Positions 53,896-61,543 of a stretch of 64,000 nucleotides of DNA are shown here, piece by piece; position 1 is the first letter of the stretch; each line of letters begins with the position of its first letter. The translations under genes and the position numbers were made by a program. The notes under the pieces were generated by a model, which was given only the letters and a program-made list of their open reading frames with translations, was not told the origin of the DNA and made no database searches. This DNA is from an uncultured Bacteroidia bacterium (lineage in GTDB: Bacteria > Bacteroidota > Bacteroidia > Bacteroidales > UBA932), in contig CACYGI010000002.1 in assembly GCA_902773925.1 (NCBI GenBank), positions 286,990 through 350,989 on the forward strand, read 5' to 3'.

Positions 53896-54945
53896 ATGAA
53901 AAACAAACTCACTTATCTTGCATTGTCTGTCGTACTGGTAAGCGCCACTTCCTGCTTCTCCAGCTACCAGACTTCCTCCGGCTACCGCGATGGCATCTAT
54001 TACCGTCCCGGACGTACGGCCCGCACCACCGTATATACGGACCGCTCGCTCCCGGGGTATGGCAATGAATACACGGGGACCGCGATCACTGACAGCGACG
54101 GTCTCATCTACGCTACAACCGATGCTGGCGAACGCATCGTAATCGACCGCAACGGCAACGCCACCATCCTCCAAGGCGTCTCTTACGAGGAGCTGCTCAC
54201 CCGCTTTGACAGCCCCACGTACCAGTACGTATATGATTACGGATACGGATACGGCAACTACTGGGACGGCTATTATACCTGGAATCCCTGGTACACGTCC
54301 TCTTATTATTCACCGTGGTACGGCCGTTATTCGTGGCGTTCGAGCTGGTATTCACCCTGGTACTACAGTTGGTATGACCCCTGGTACAGCTGGTATGATC
54401 CCTGGTACGGGAGCTGGTACTACCACCCTTATTATTACGGCTGGCCGTACTACCACCCCTATCATCCCGGCGGATATCATCCCGGACACGATGTCAATCC
54501 CGGTCACGGGCAGTCCGGCGGCTGGTACAGCGGACGGCGTACAAGCGGTACTTCAGGCGGTTCTTCTACTCCCGGATACAGAGGTACTTCCTCCGGACGC
54601 AGGGACAGCGGCGCCTATTCCACCCAGCGCAGCACCTCCGGCAGCAGCTCATACAGCGGACGTCGCGGACAGGGCAGCACCGGCGGCACGAGCTACAGTT
54701 CCTCGCTCCGTTCTTCGGGCAGCAGCTCCGGCAGTTCAGGCAGCTCCAGCGGCAACCGTCGCGGCAGTTCAAGCAGCAGCTACAGCAACGGACGCAGCAG
54801 TAGCAGTTACAGCTCTGGCAGTTCTTCGGGACGCAGCGGCGGCAGCTACAGCTCCGGCAGCAGCTCTTCGGGACGCAGCGGCGGCAGCAGCAGCAGCAGC
54901 AGTTCCAGCAGCTCTGGCAGCAGCAGCCACACCGGCCGCAGGTAA
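53896..54945 (+). CDS. Tyr/Trp-rich, Ser/Gly-rich surface lipoprotein
   Basis: 349 residues from ATG 53896, preceded by the strong ribosome-binding site AAAGGAGGT. The lipobox is SATSC. Residues about 20-110 form a conventional domain (YATTDAGERIVIDRNGNATIL). Residues about 112-205 are dominated by Tyr, Trp, Pro and His in SWYDPWY-like units. The last 140 residues are nearly all Ser, Gly and Arg. Low-complexity aromatic and SG-rich segments suggest an extended or self-associating exported protein. No specific family was recognised. The gene ends 44 nt before the next porin. Confidence 0.8.
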   Translation: MKNKLTYLALSVVLVSATSCFSSYQTSSGYRDGIYYRPGRTARTTVYTDRSLPGYGNEYTGTAITDSDGLIYATTDAGERIVIDRNGNATILQGVSYEELLTRFDSPTYQYVYDYGYGYGNYWDGYYTWNPWYTSSYYSPWYGRYSWRSSWYSPWYYSWYDPWYSWYDPWYGSWYYHPYYYGWPYYHPYHPGGYHPGHDVNPGHGQSGGWYSGRRTSGTSGGSSTPGYRGTSSGRRDSGAYSTQRSTSGSSSYSGRRGQGSTGGTSYSSSLRSSGSSSGSSGSSSGNRRGSSSSSYSNGRSSSSYSSGSSSGRSGGSYSSGSSSSGRSGGSSSSSSSSSSGSSSHTGRR

Positions 54946-54989
54946 TCCCACAACCTGAAGTCTTACATTTTAAGATATTGAAAGCGAAA

Positions 54990-56525
54990 ATGAAAAAGAT
55001 TCTTACGATACTCGGGGCCGCGATGATGGCGATGCCACTCTTCGCTCAGGGTCCGGCGGATGCCATCCTCTTCTCGCGCAGCGACTACGAAGGTTCGGCA
55101 CGCACGATTTCCATGGGCAACGCATTTACCGCACTCGGCGGTGATGTCGGAGCCATTTCGATCAACCCCGCCGCTTCGGGTCTCTACCGCTACATGGAGT
55201 TCTCGATCACGCCCGGCCTGCTCAACACCGGCGCCAAGACGACCTATTTCAGCAACACATACAAGGACAGCGGCACGCGCGGCGTTTTGTCCAGCGCGGG
55301 ATTCGTAGCTCCGATATTTATCCGCGACGACGGCGGGACATTCAGCATCAATATCGGATTTACCGCCAACCGCATAAAGAGTTTTGACAGCAACATCGCT
55401 GCATACGGCTACAACAGCAACACGACTATGCTCGGTTCGATAGCCGCCAGCATCGAGGGAGTGAATCAGGCCGACCTGACCAAGACCGACACCTACGAGC
55501 CTTATCTGGACAGCGACCTGCCCTGGAATGCCATCCTCGCCTGGGACTGCTACGGCATCAACCCGCGTGAAGATCTCGACAACAGCTATATCGCCGCAAC
55601 GGAGTATCTCGGCTCCGACGGTTATCCCCATATGGCCGGCACGCTGTTCAACATCTATGAGGCACATACCACCGGCGGCATCCAGGAGTTCTCCTGCAAC
55701 CTTGGCCTGAACATCCACGACAACTTCTACCTCGGCGCGAACATCAACCTGCACAGTGTCGATTATACCCTGGACGAGTTTTTCAGCGAAGAGGCATCGA
55801 CTGACGCCCAGACGCTCAACTCCTTTATGTCGATGACGTCCAACTACTGGCAGCGCACCACCGGAAGCGGCCTGAACGTCAAGTTCGGCGCCATCTACGC
55901 TCCCACCACTCACCTGCGCTTTGGTTTCACCTACCAGACTCCTACCTGGTACACCCTTACGGACAACTGGCAGCGCAGTATGCAGACATCGTTTGTGACA
56001 GATACGTATTACAATACTTCGCCGATAGGCAACTTTACATATACTGTCAAGTCGCCCGGCCGCTGGGGCCTGGGAGCAGCCTTCGTAGGCAGCAGCACGA
56101 TATTCAGCTTCGATTACGAACGCGCCAATTACGGCAAGATGCGAATGGCTGACGAAAACAACAACACGATACCTTTCTCGTATGACAATACCGTCATCCA
56201 GAACAGCTTCAAGAGTGCAGGTTCGCTGCGACTGGGTTTCGAGCAGTGGATTGGCAATACGGCTCTCCGCCTCGGCTACGCCCGCCACTCGAGCCCCGGC
56301 ACACTCAGCAACTACACATATCCCAAACTCAGGTATTTCTCCTGCGGTATGGGATTCCTGCTCGGCAAGAGCGTGACTCTCGACCTGGCTTACCAGCGCT
56401 GCATATCGAAGCAGGACTACTCATTTGAATGCTTCGAAGGATATGACGGTATGGAAGGTCCCGTGGCTTATGTGAACCGGATGAACGTCAACAAGTTCCT
56501 GGCATCCGTAGCCATCCGCTTCTAA
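54990..56525 (+). CDS. OmpP1/FadL-like outer-membrane transport protein
   Basis: 511 residues from ATG 54990. The signal peptide ends at LFAQ. The N-terminal segment SARTISMGNAFTALGGDVGAISINPAASG is typical of the FadL/OmpP1 superfamily (and of PorV-like relatives), with the NPA motif near residue 50. Beta-strands continue to the C-terminal VNKFLASVAIRF. FadL-type channels carry hydrophobic compounds across the outer membrane; the substrate is unknown. It converges on wbqC with stops overlapping by 4 nt. Confidence 0.85.
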   Translation: MKKILTILGAAMMAMPLFAQGPADAILFSRSDYEGSARTISMGNAFTALGGDVGAISINPAASGLYRYMEFSITPGLLNTGAKTTYFSNTYKDSGTRGVLSSAGFVAPIFIRDDGGTFSINIGFTANRIKSFDSNIAAYGYNSNTTMLGSIAASIEGVNQADLTKTDTYEPYLDSDLPWNAILAWDCYGINPREDLDNSYIAATEYLGSDGYPHMAGTLFNIYEAHTTGGIQEFSCNLGLNIHDNFYLGANINLHSVDYTLDEFFSEEASTDAQTLNSFMSMTSNYWQRTTGSGLNVKFGAIYAPTTHLRFGFTYQTPTWYTLTDNWQRSMQTSFVTDTYYNTSPIGNFTYTVKSPGRWGLGAAFVGSSTIFSFDYERANYGKMRMADENNNTIPFSYDNTVIQNSFKSAGSLRLGFEQWIGNTALRLGYARHSSPGTLSNYTYPKLRYFSCGMGFLLGKSVTLDLAYQRCISKQDYSFECFEGYDGMEGPVAYVNRMNVNKFLASVAIRF

Positions 56526-57151
56526 AGCAGGTATGAGATGGCATCCGGCCCCTCTGCACAGAGCAGGTCGATGACCGAAAGATTGGGGATGAAAGAAGCC
56601 CCCGCAGAGAAGACCTGAAAATAGGTCTTCTCTTTTTTGTATTCGGCAAGAAGCGATTCCCCGCGATATTTGGGCTGGATGCGGGCGCGAAAATCCCCAG
56701 CCCCGGCATCCGGCTCGTAGTGATCCGTGAGGCGGATTTCCCGGCGAAGGCCGGTCATCCTTAGAAGCACCTCCAGCAGGCGCAGATTCAGATCGAATAG
56801 GAACGGCTCGCGACGGTCCAGGACGGCATAAAGCTCATCGCGGTAATATTCAAAAAAGGCCGAGGAGTTGTACGAGGCCTCCAGCGCCCGTTTGTGGCGC
56901 ATAAGCCAGGGATCACCGTAATCGATGCGGACATCTCGCACCGGCAACTTGTGAGTCGCTGCGCAAAGCACTGGAATGCTCAGCGTCTCCACGCCACCGG
57001 CAGCATAAATCCTGCAACGGCTGCGGTACGACTGCTTCTGATAGGTCTCGTGCTGTTCGATATATACTGCATCCGCAGCGGCGATGGCCCAGAAATACTC
57101 TACCGGAGGCAGGTAGGCCGTCGTCAGTACCGTCTGCTGGAAAAGAGACAT
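56522..57151 (-). CDS. WbqC-family protein
   Basis: 209 residues. AYLPPVEYFWAIAAADAVYIEQHETYQKQSYRSRCRI near the N-terminus and the PVRDVRIDYGDPWLMRHKRALEASYNSSAFFEYY block are diagnostic of WbqC-like proteins, which occur in O-antigen loci and are thought to act in sugar modification or transfer. It follows lpxA by 2 nt, so it belongs to the lipid A operon here. The reaction is not established. Confidence 0.9.
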   Translation of the reverse strand: MSLFQQTVLTTAYLPPVEYFWAIAAADAVYIEQHETYQKQSYRSRCRIYAAGGVETLSIPVLCAATHKLPVRDVRIDYGDPWLMRHKRALEASYNSSAFFEYYRDELYAVLDRREPFLFDLNLRLLEVLLRMTGLRREIRLTDHYEPDAGAGDFRARIQPKYRGESLLAEYKKEKTYFQVFSAGASFIPNLSVIDLLCAEGPDAISYLL

Positions 57152-57153
57152 CT

Positions 57154-57924
57154 CTAGCGGATTATGCCGCGCGAAGAGCCGCGCACGAATGAGAGGATGG
57201 TCTCGCGAAGTTCGCTACTGTCGATGGTCTGCTCGACCACGCGGCAGGCATCGGAGACATTGAGGCCGTCATTGTAGATGATCCGGTATATCCTGCGGAT
57301 CTCCTCGATCTGTTCGTGAGTGAATCCGCGGCGGCGCAGGCCTACCAGATTGACTCCCTCGAATGAGACGGGATTGCGGCCTGCAAGTGCGTACGGAGGG
57401 ACATCCTTGGTCAGGATGCAGCCGCCGCCGAGCATCGCGTGCGAACCCAGATGTGTAAACTGATGGAGCAGCGCACCGCCTCCGACTATCGCCCAGTCAT
57501 CGACGTCCACCTCGCCTGCCAGTCCGGCCTTGCCCGAAAGGATGCAATGATTGCCGATGCGGCAGTCGTGCGCGATATGCACGTAGCACATTATGAGGTT
57601 GTCGTCGCCTACGCGGGTGGTCAGTTTGCCGCTTGCGGCCGTGCCGCGGTGGATGGTGACAAATTCGCGGATCATATTACGCGCACCGATCTCCACGTAG
57701 CTTTCCTCTCCGGCAAACTTCAGGTCCTGCGGCACGCCTCCCAGCACGGCACCGGGCCATACCTGGCAGTCGCGTCCCATACGCACGTGCTCGAAAATAG
57801 TGACGTGCGGACCGATACGGCAGCCGTCGCCGATCTCGACATTCTTATCTATGTAGCAGAACGGGCCGATCTCTACGCCGGTCCCGATCTTTGCCTGAGG
57901 GTGGATGAAACTCATCGAATTCAT
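57154..57924 (-). CDS. lpxA: UDP-N-acetylglucosamine acyltransferase LpxA
   Basis: 256 residues. A left-handed beta-helix of hexapeptide repeats fills the N-terminal two thirds, with the catalytic histidine region IAHDCRIGNHC. The C-terminal helical domain has RRRGFTHEQIEEIRRIYRIIY. It adds the first 3-hydroxyacyl chain to UDP-GlcNAc in lipid A synthesis. The start overlaps the lpxC stop by 4 nt. Confidence 0.96.
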   Translation of the reverse strand: MNSMSFIHPQAKIGTGVEIGPFCYIDKNVEIGDGCRIGPHVTIFEHVRMGRDCQVWPGAVLGGVPQDLKFAGEESYVEIGARNMIREFVTIHRGTAASGKLTTRVGDDNLIMCYVHIAHDCRIGNHCILSGKAGLAGEVDVDDWAIVGGGALLHQFTHLGSHAMLGGGCILTKDVPPYALAGRNPVSFEGVNLVGLRRRGFTHEQIEEIRRIYRIIYNDGLNVSDACRVVEQTIDSSELRETILSFVRGSSRGIIR

Positions 57925-58835
57925 AACATCTGGGGGTATTGTCTGACAAGGGCCCTGACCGCCGCCGCATTGACGCGATGCCCGGGCTTGAAAGCCTCGA
58001 CACGGGCTTTCAAGGGACGCGAAAGCAGCAACAGATCGCCCATCAGATCGAGTATTTTATGACGTGCGCATTCGTTGGTAAAATGCAGTTCCACATTATC
58101 GAGATAGCCATTTTGCGAAGCCTTGAGAGTCGGGATGCCGAAAAACTCCTGCAACCGCGCGAGGCGCTGCGCATCTAACTCGCAGTCCACCACGACCAGC
58201 GCGCCTCTGATGTCTCCGCCGCGAATCAGCCCCCGCTGCATCAGGAACTCGACCTCGCTCAGCAGGCAGAAAGTGCGGCAGGGCGCAATCTCGCCGGCAT
58301 AATCGTCAGAGCAGACATATCCGGCCTTCATATCCCTCAACAGTGCGGGATGCTCATAATGGACCGTAACTTCGGCCTCGAAGCGATCGCACGGCGTCAT
58401 CCTTATCAGCGAGCCCGTTGCCTCGTCCCGGTACTCGAACGGCCCGGGAAGCACTGCGTAGCGGCGCTGCGCATCCTGCTCCGCTATACCGGCCTGCTGA
58501 AACGCCTTCACATACATAGCGGCGCTGCCATCGAGGATGGGAAGCTCCGGGGCATCGAGGCGAACTGCGGCATTGTCAATGCCAAGCCCCGAAAATGCGG
58601 AAAGCAGATGCTCGACCGTCACGACCTTCGTCTCGCCCTCGGCTATCGCAGTACTGCGGTCAGTAGAGGCTACCGAAGAAGGAGCGAGCCGCACGGGGGC
58701 CCCGCCCAGGTCGGTGCGATAAAACACGATCCCCTCTCCGGGGCCGGCAGGCTCGACGGTCATAGTCACGGGAAGGCCTCCGTGAAGGCCCTTTCCCTTG
58801 AAAACACATGCGGACTTAAGTGTATGCTGGTTCAT
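57921..58835 (-). CDS. lpxC: UDP-3-O-acyl-N-acetylglucosamine deacetylase LpxC, stand-alone
   Basis: 304 residues. Zinc ligands are in TVEHLLSAFSGLG (His) and ARHKILDLMGD (His and Asp), and the general-acid histidine in FKPGHRV. It catalyses the committed step of lipid A synthesis. In many Bacteroidota LpxC is fused to a C-terminal FabZ dehydratase (about 460 residues); here the protein stops after the LpxC domain and lpxA follows directly, so FabZ must be elsewhere. Overlaps with lpxD (1 nt) and lpxA (4 nt) show tight coupling. Confidence 0.95.
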   Translation of the reverse strand: MNQHTLKSACVFKGKGLHGGLPVTMTVEPAGPGEGIVFYRTDLGGAPVRLAPSSVASTDRSTAIAEGETKVVTVEHLLSAFSGLGIDNAAVRLDAPELPILDGSAAMYVKAFQQAGIAEQDAQRRYAVLPGPFEYRDEATGSLIRMTPCDRFEAEVTVHYEHPALLRDMKAGYVCSDDYAGEIAPCRTFCLLSEVEFLMQRGLIRGGDIRGALVVVDCELDAQRLARLQEFFGIPTLKASQNGYLDNVELHFTNECARHKILDLMGDLLLLSRPLKARVEAFKPGHRVNAAAVRALVRQYPQML

Positions 58836-59806
58836 TACTTCTTCTTGCGGGCCGCGGAGCGGAAAATGGCATATGCCCGGAGATATTCGCGATGGTCGAA
58901 TGCAGGTGAACCGAACAGGGTGCGGCCCTCTTCGCGGACATCACCCGTAATGCCGGACTGAGCTGCAATCGTAGTATGGTCGGCTATCACAAGATGGCCT
59001 GCTATGCCTACTTGTCCGGCTATGACGCAATGCGCCCCGACCTTGGTAGAGCCGGCGACACCCGACTGGGCGGCTATCACCGTATGCTCCCCTATCTCGA
59101 CATTGTGCGCTATCATACAGAGATTGTCTATCTTGACTCCGTCGTGGATGATGGTCGAGCCCATGGTCGACCGGTCGACCGTAGCAGAGGCTCCGATCTC
59201 CACGTCATTGCCGATGACAACGTTGCCCGTCTGGGGGATCTTGGAGTAACGGCCTGAGGCATCGGGGGCGAACCCGAATCCGTCCGCGCCTATGACGGCG
59301 TTGGCGTGCAGCGTGCAGCGGTCGCCGATGACGCAGCCGGGATAGATCTTGACTCCCGGATAGAGGATGCAGTCGCGCCCGATCTTCACGCCCTCGCCTA
59401 TATGGACCATCGGGTAAATGCGCGTACCGCGGCCGATGCGGGCTGAGCAGCTGATATGGCGGTCAGGCAGGAGCCTGGCGCGGAACCGGTTGCCGCCACG
59501 GGCACTGCGCTGCATCTGCTGGAACCAGGCCAGAAGGCCGGCTACGGCCGAATACGCATCGTCCACCCGAATGAGCGTGGCAGACACGGGCTCCCTTGGC
59601 TGAAAATCCCTGTTAACCAGGATTATGTCAGCCTTGCAGGAGTATATGTAGTGCTCGTATTTGGGATTGGCCAGAAAACAGATAGTCCCTGCGCGGCCGC
59701 TCTCGATGCGCGCCGGCGCAGAAACGGTGACATCCGGATTGCCGGATATCTCACCTCCGAAACGCTCCGCAATCTCACGGGCCGAGATAGAAATCTTTTT
59801 CTTCAT
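58835..59806 (-). CDS. lpxD: UDP-3-O-acylglucosamine N-acyltransferase LpxD
   Basis: 323 residues from ATG 59806. The N-terminal uridine-binding domain ([12 protein letters not shown], then [18 protein letters not shown]) precedes hexapeptide repeats with [10 protein letters not shown] and the catalytic histidine near [13 protein letters not shown]. The C-terminal helix is short. It adds the second 3-hydroxyacyl chain in lipid A synthesis. It is the first gene of lpxD-lpxC-lpxA-wbqC. Confidence 0.96.
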   Translation of the reverse strand: MKKKISISAREIAERFGGEISGNPDVTVSAPARIESGRAGTICFLANPKYEHYIYSCKADIILVNRDFQPREPVSATLIRVDDAYSAVAGLLAWFQQMQRSARGGNRFRARLLPDRHISCSARIGRGTRIYPMVHIGEGVKIGRDCILYPGVKIYPGCVIGDRCTLHANAVIGADGFGFAPDASGRYSKIPQTGNVVIGNDVEIGASATVDRSTMGSTIIHDGVKIDNLCMIAHNVEIGEHTVIAAQSGVAGSTKVGAHCVIAGQVGIAGHLVIADHTTIAAQSGITGDVREEGRTLFGSPAFDHREYLRAYAIFRSAARKKK

Positions 59807-59874
59807 TTTGCGGTACAAAAATGGTTGTTTTTGGCCGAAAATTCAAGGCTGTTGCACAAAATGTGCCGAATAAT

Positions 59875-59905
59875 TTGCTATTTAGGCCAAAAAGCGGTAC
59901 TTTTG
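59875..59905 (+). promoter_or_regulatory. Promoter of the rimP-nusA-infB operon
   Basis: TTG at 59875-59877 and TACTTTTG at 59898-59905, with a 20-nt spacer, a near-ideal Bacteroidota -33/-7 arrangement. Transcription would start near 59911 and leave a leader of about 60 nt. Confidence 0.7.
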
Positions 59906-59930
59906 CAAGGTTGAAAGATGAAGATGTGAA

Positions 59931-59953
59931 GGGCGCCCCGGGGGCACCCTTTT
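59931..59953 (+). promoter_or_regulatory. Leader hairpin followed by T-run, possible attenuator
   Basis: In the operon leader, GGGCGCCC pairs with GGGCACCC (one C/A mismatch, loop CGG), followed by TTTT at 59950-59953. The structure resembles an intrinsic terminator placed 20 nt before rimP. NusA is known in E. coli to regulate its own operon through leader terminators; the same role here is inference. Confidence 0.45.
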
Positions 59954-59973
59954 CTCATATCATAAAAGCAAGT

Positions 59974-60234
59974 ATGATTACAAAGGAACAAATTTCCGCA
60001 ATTGCGGCCGACTACCTGAAGCAGACCGACCTTACTTTCGTCAAGGCCCGCGTCAGCAAGGACAATGATATTATGGTATTTATCACCCGCGAGGGCGGCA
60101 GCGTATGCATCGATGACTGCGTAGAGCTCAGCCGCTACATAGAGTCCCGGCTGGACCGCGACAAGGAGGATTTCTCCCTTACGGTCAGCAGCACGGGGGT
60201 ACGGAACGCTTCGCAGGATGAAGATGAAGAATAA
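59974..60234 (+). CDS. rimP: RimP ribosome maturation factor, N-terminal domain only
   Basis: 86 residues from ATG 59974. The alpha/beta N-terminal domain is intact, with VSIDDC-like GGSVCIDDCVELSRYIESRLDRDKEDFSLTVSS, the RimP signature. The C-terminal SH3-like domain (about 65-70 residues) is missing: after SSTG the protein ends in an acidic tail, and nusA starts 24 nt later. No other frame supplies the domain. RimP assists 30S subunit assembly, and place in front of nusA is conserved. Confidence 0.88.
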   Translation: MITKEQISAIAADYLKQTDLTFVKARVSKDNDIMVFITREGGSVCIDDCVELSRYIESRLDRDKEDFSLTVSSTGVRNASQDEDEE

Positions 60235-60258
60235 TCAATACAAAAACAATAACACAAA

Positions 60259-61515
60259 ATGGACGTTACAAATCTGAACAGCTCGTTTACTGAATTCAAA
60301 GAGCAGAAAAACATCGACCGGCTCACGATGATGAGCGTCATGGAAGACGTATTCAAGGCCCAGCTGGCCAAGATGTACGGCGAAGACGCGATGTTCGAGG
60401 TGATTACCAACGTCGATAAGGGAGACTTCGTCATTATGCGCACCCGCACTGTCGTAGAGGAAGTCGAGAACCCTGCGACCGAGATTTCACTCGAAGAGGC
60501 ACGCAAGACCGATGATTCATTCGAAGTAGGTGAAGATTTCACCGAGAAGATAAACCTCGAAGACTTCGGCCGCCGCGGTATCCTCAACCTGAGGCAGAAC
60601 CTCTCGGGACGCATCATGGATATCGAGAAAGCCAATCTCTACAATTTCTATAAGGGCAAGGTCGGCGAGGTTATCGTCGGCGAAGTATATCAGGCCTGGA
60701 AGAAGGAAGTTCTGGTCAAGGATGAGAACAACAACGAGCTCGTCCTGCCCCGTACCGAGCAGATTCCGACTGATTTCTTCCACAAGGGAGATACGGTCAA
60801 GGCCGTCATTTCCAGCGTGGAGATGAAGAACAATACTCCGGTCATCACCCTTTCGCGTATCTCCAGCGTCTTCCTCGAGAGGCTCTTCGAGCAGGAAGTA
60901 CCCGAGATCCTGGACGGCCTGATCACCATCAAGAAGGTAGTCCGAATTCCCGGCGAACGCGCAAAGGTGGCCGTAGAGTCGTATGACGACCGTATCGACC
61001 CGGTCGGCGCCTGCGTCGGCGTGAAGGGTTCCCGCATCCACGGCATCGTCCGCGAGCTGCGCAACGAGAACATCGACGTGATCAACTGGACCTCCAACAT
61101 CCAGCTGCTCGTATCGCGCGCCCTCAATCCGGCCAAGATTTCATCCATCGAAATCCATAACGACACCCGCGAGATCCGCGTATATCTCAAGCCGTCGGAG
61201 GTCTCCCTGGCCATCGGCAAGAACGGCAGCAACATCAAGCTGGCCAGTATGCTGACTGACTACAAGATCGACGTCTATCGCGAGACTGACGAAGAGGAAC
61301 AGGAAGACGACGTGCTGCTGGATGCATTCAGCGATGAGATCGAGCAGTGGATCATCGACGCGCTCAAGGGCATCGGCTGCGATACCGCACGCAGCGTACT
61401 CGCATTGCCGGTCAACGAGATCGCAAAACGCGCCGACCTGGAAGAAGAGACAGTCGAAGACGTCTGCAGCATCCTCCGTTCCGAGTTTGAAGACGAAGAA
61501 GGCGAACAGGCATAA
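60259..61515 (+). CDS. nusA: Transcription termination/antitermination factor NusA
   Basis: 418 residues: N-terminal RNA polymerase-binding domain (about 1-125), S1 domain (about 130-195), two KH domains (VGACVGVKGSRIHGIVREL and EVSLAIGKNGSNIKLA), and a short helix-hairpin-helix-like C-terminal region with an acidic end. NusA modulates pausing, termination and antitermination. It lies between rimP and infB as in most bacteria. Confidence 0.97.
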   Translation: MDVTNLNSSFTEFKEQKNIDRLTMMSVMEDVFKAQLAKMYGEDAMFEVITNVDKGDFVIMRTRTVVEEVENPATEISLEEARKTDDSFEVGEDFTEKINLEDFGRRGILNLRQNLSGRIMDIEKANLYNFYKGKVGEVIVGEVYQAWKKEVLVKDENNNELVLPRTEQIPTDFFHKGDTVKAVISSVEMKNNTPVITLSRISSVFLERLFEQEVPEILDGLITIKKVVRIPGERAKVAVESYDDRIDPVGACVGVKGSRIHGIVRELRNENIDVINWTSNIQLLVSRALNPAKISSIEIHNDTREIRVYLKPSEVSLAIGKNGSNIKLASMLTDYKIDVYRETDEEEQEDDVLLDAFSDEIEQWIIDALKGIGCDTARSVLALPVNEIAKRADLEEETVEDVCSILRSEFEDEEGEQA

Positions 61516-61543
61516 TTAACATCAACAATAAAGGGAGCAAAAT

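Noticed and set aside
54560..54945. Repeated short sequence resembling a CRISPR-like array
   Set aside because: The repeats are degenerate Ser/Gly codons without regular spacers, inside a coding frame.
54206..54958. 250-codon open frame, Ala/Thr/Pro-rich, in the +1 frame of the Tyr/Trp-rich lipoprotein gene
   Set aside because: It is a by-product of repetitive codons in the real gene; it has no signal, no ribosome-binding site and no plausible domain.
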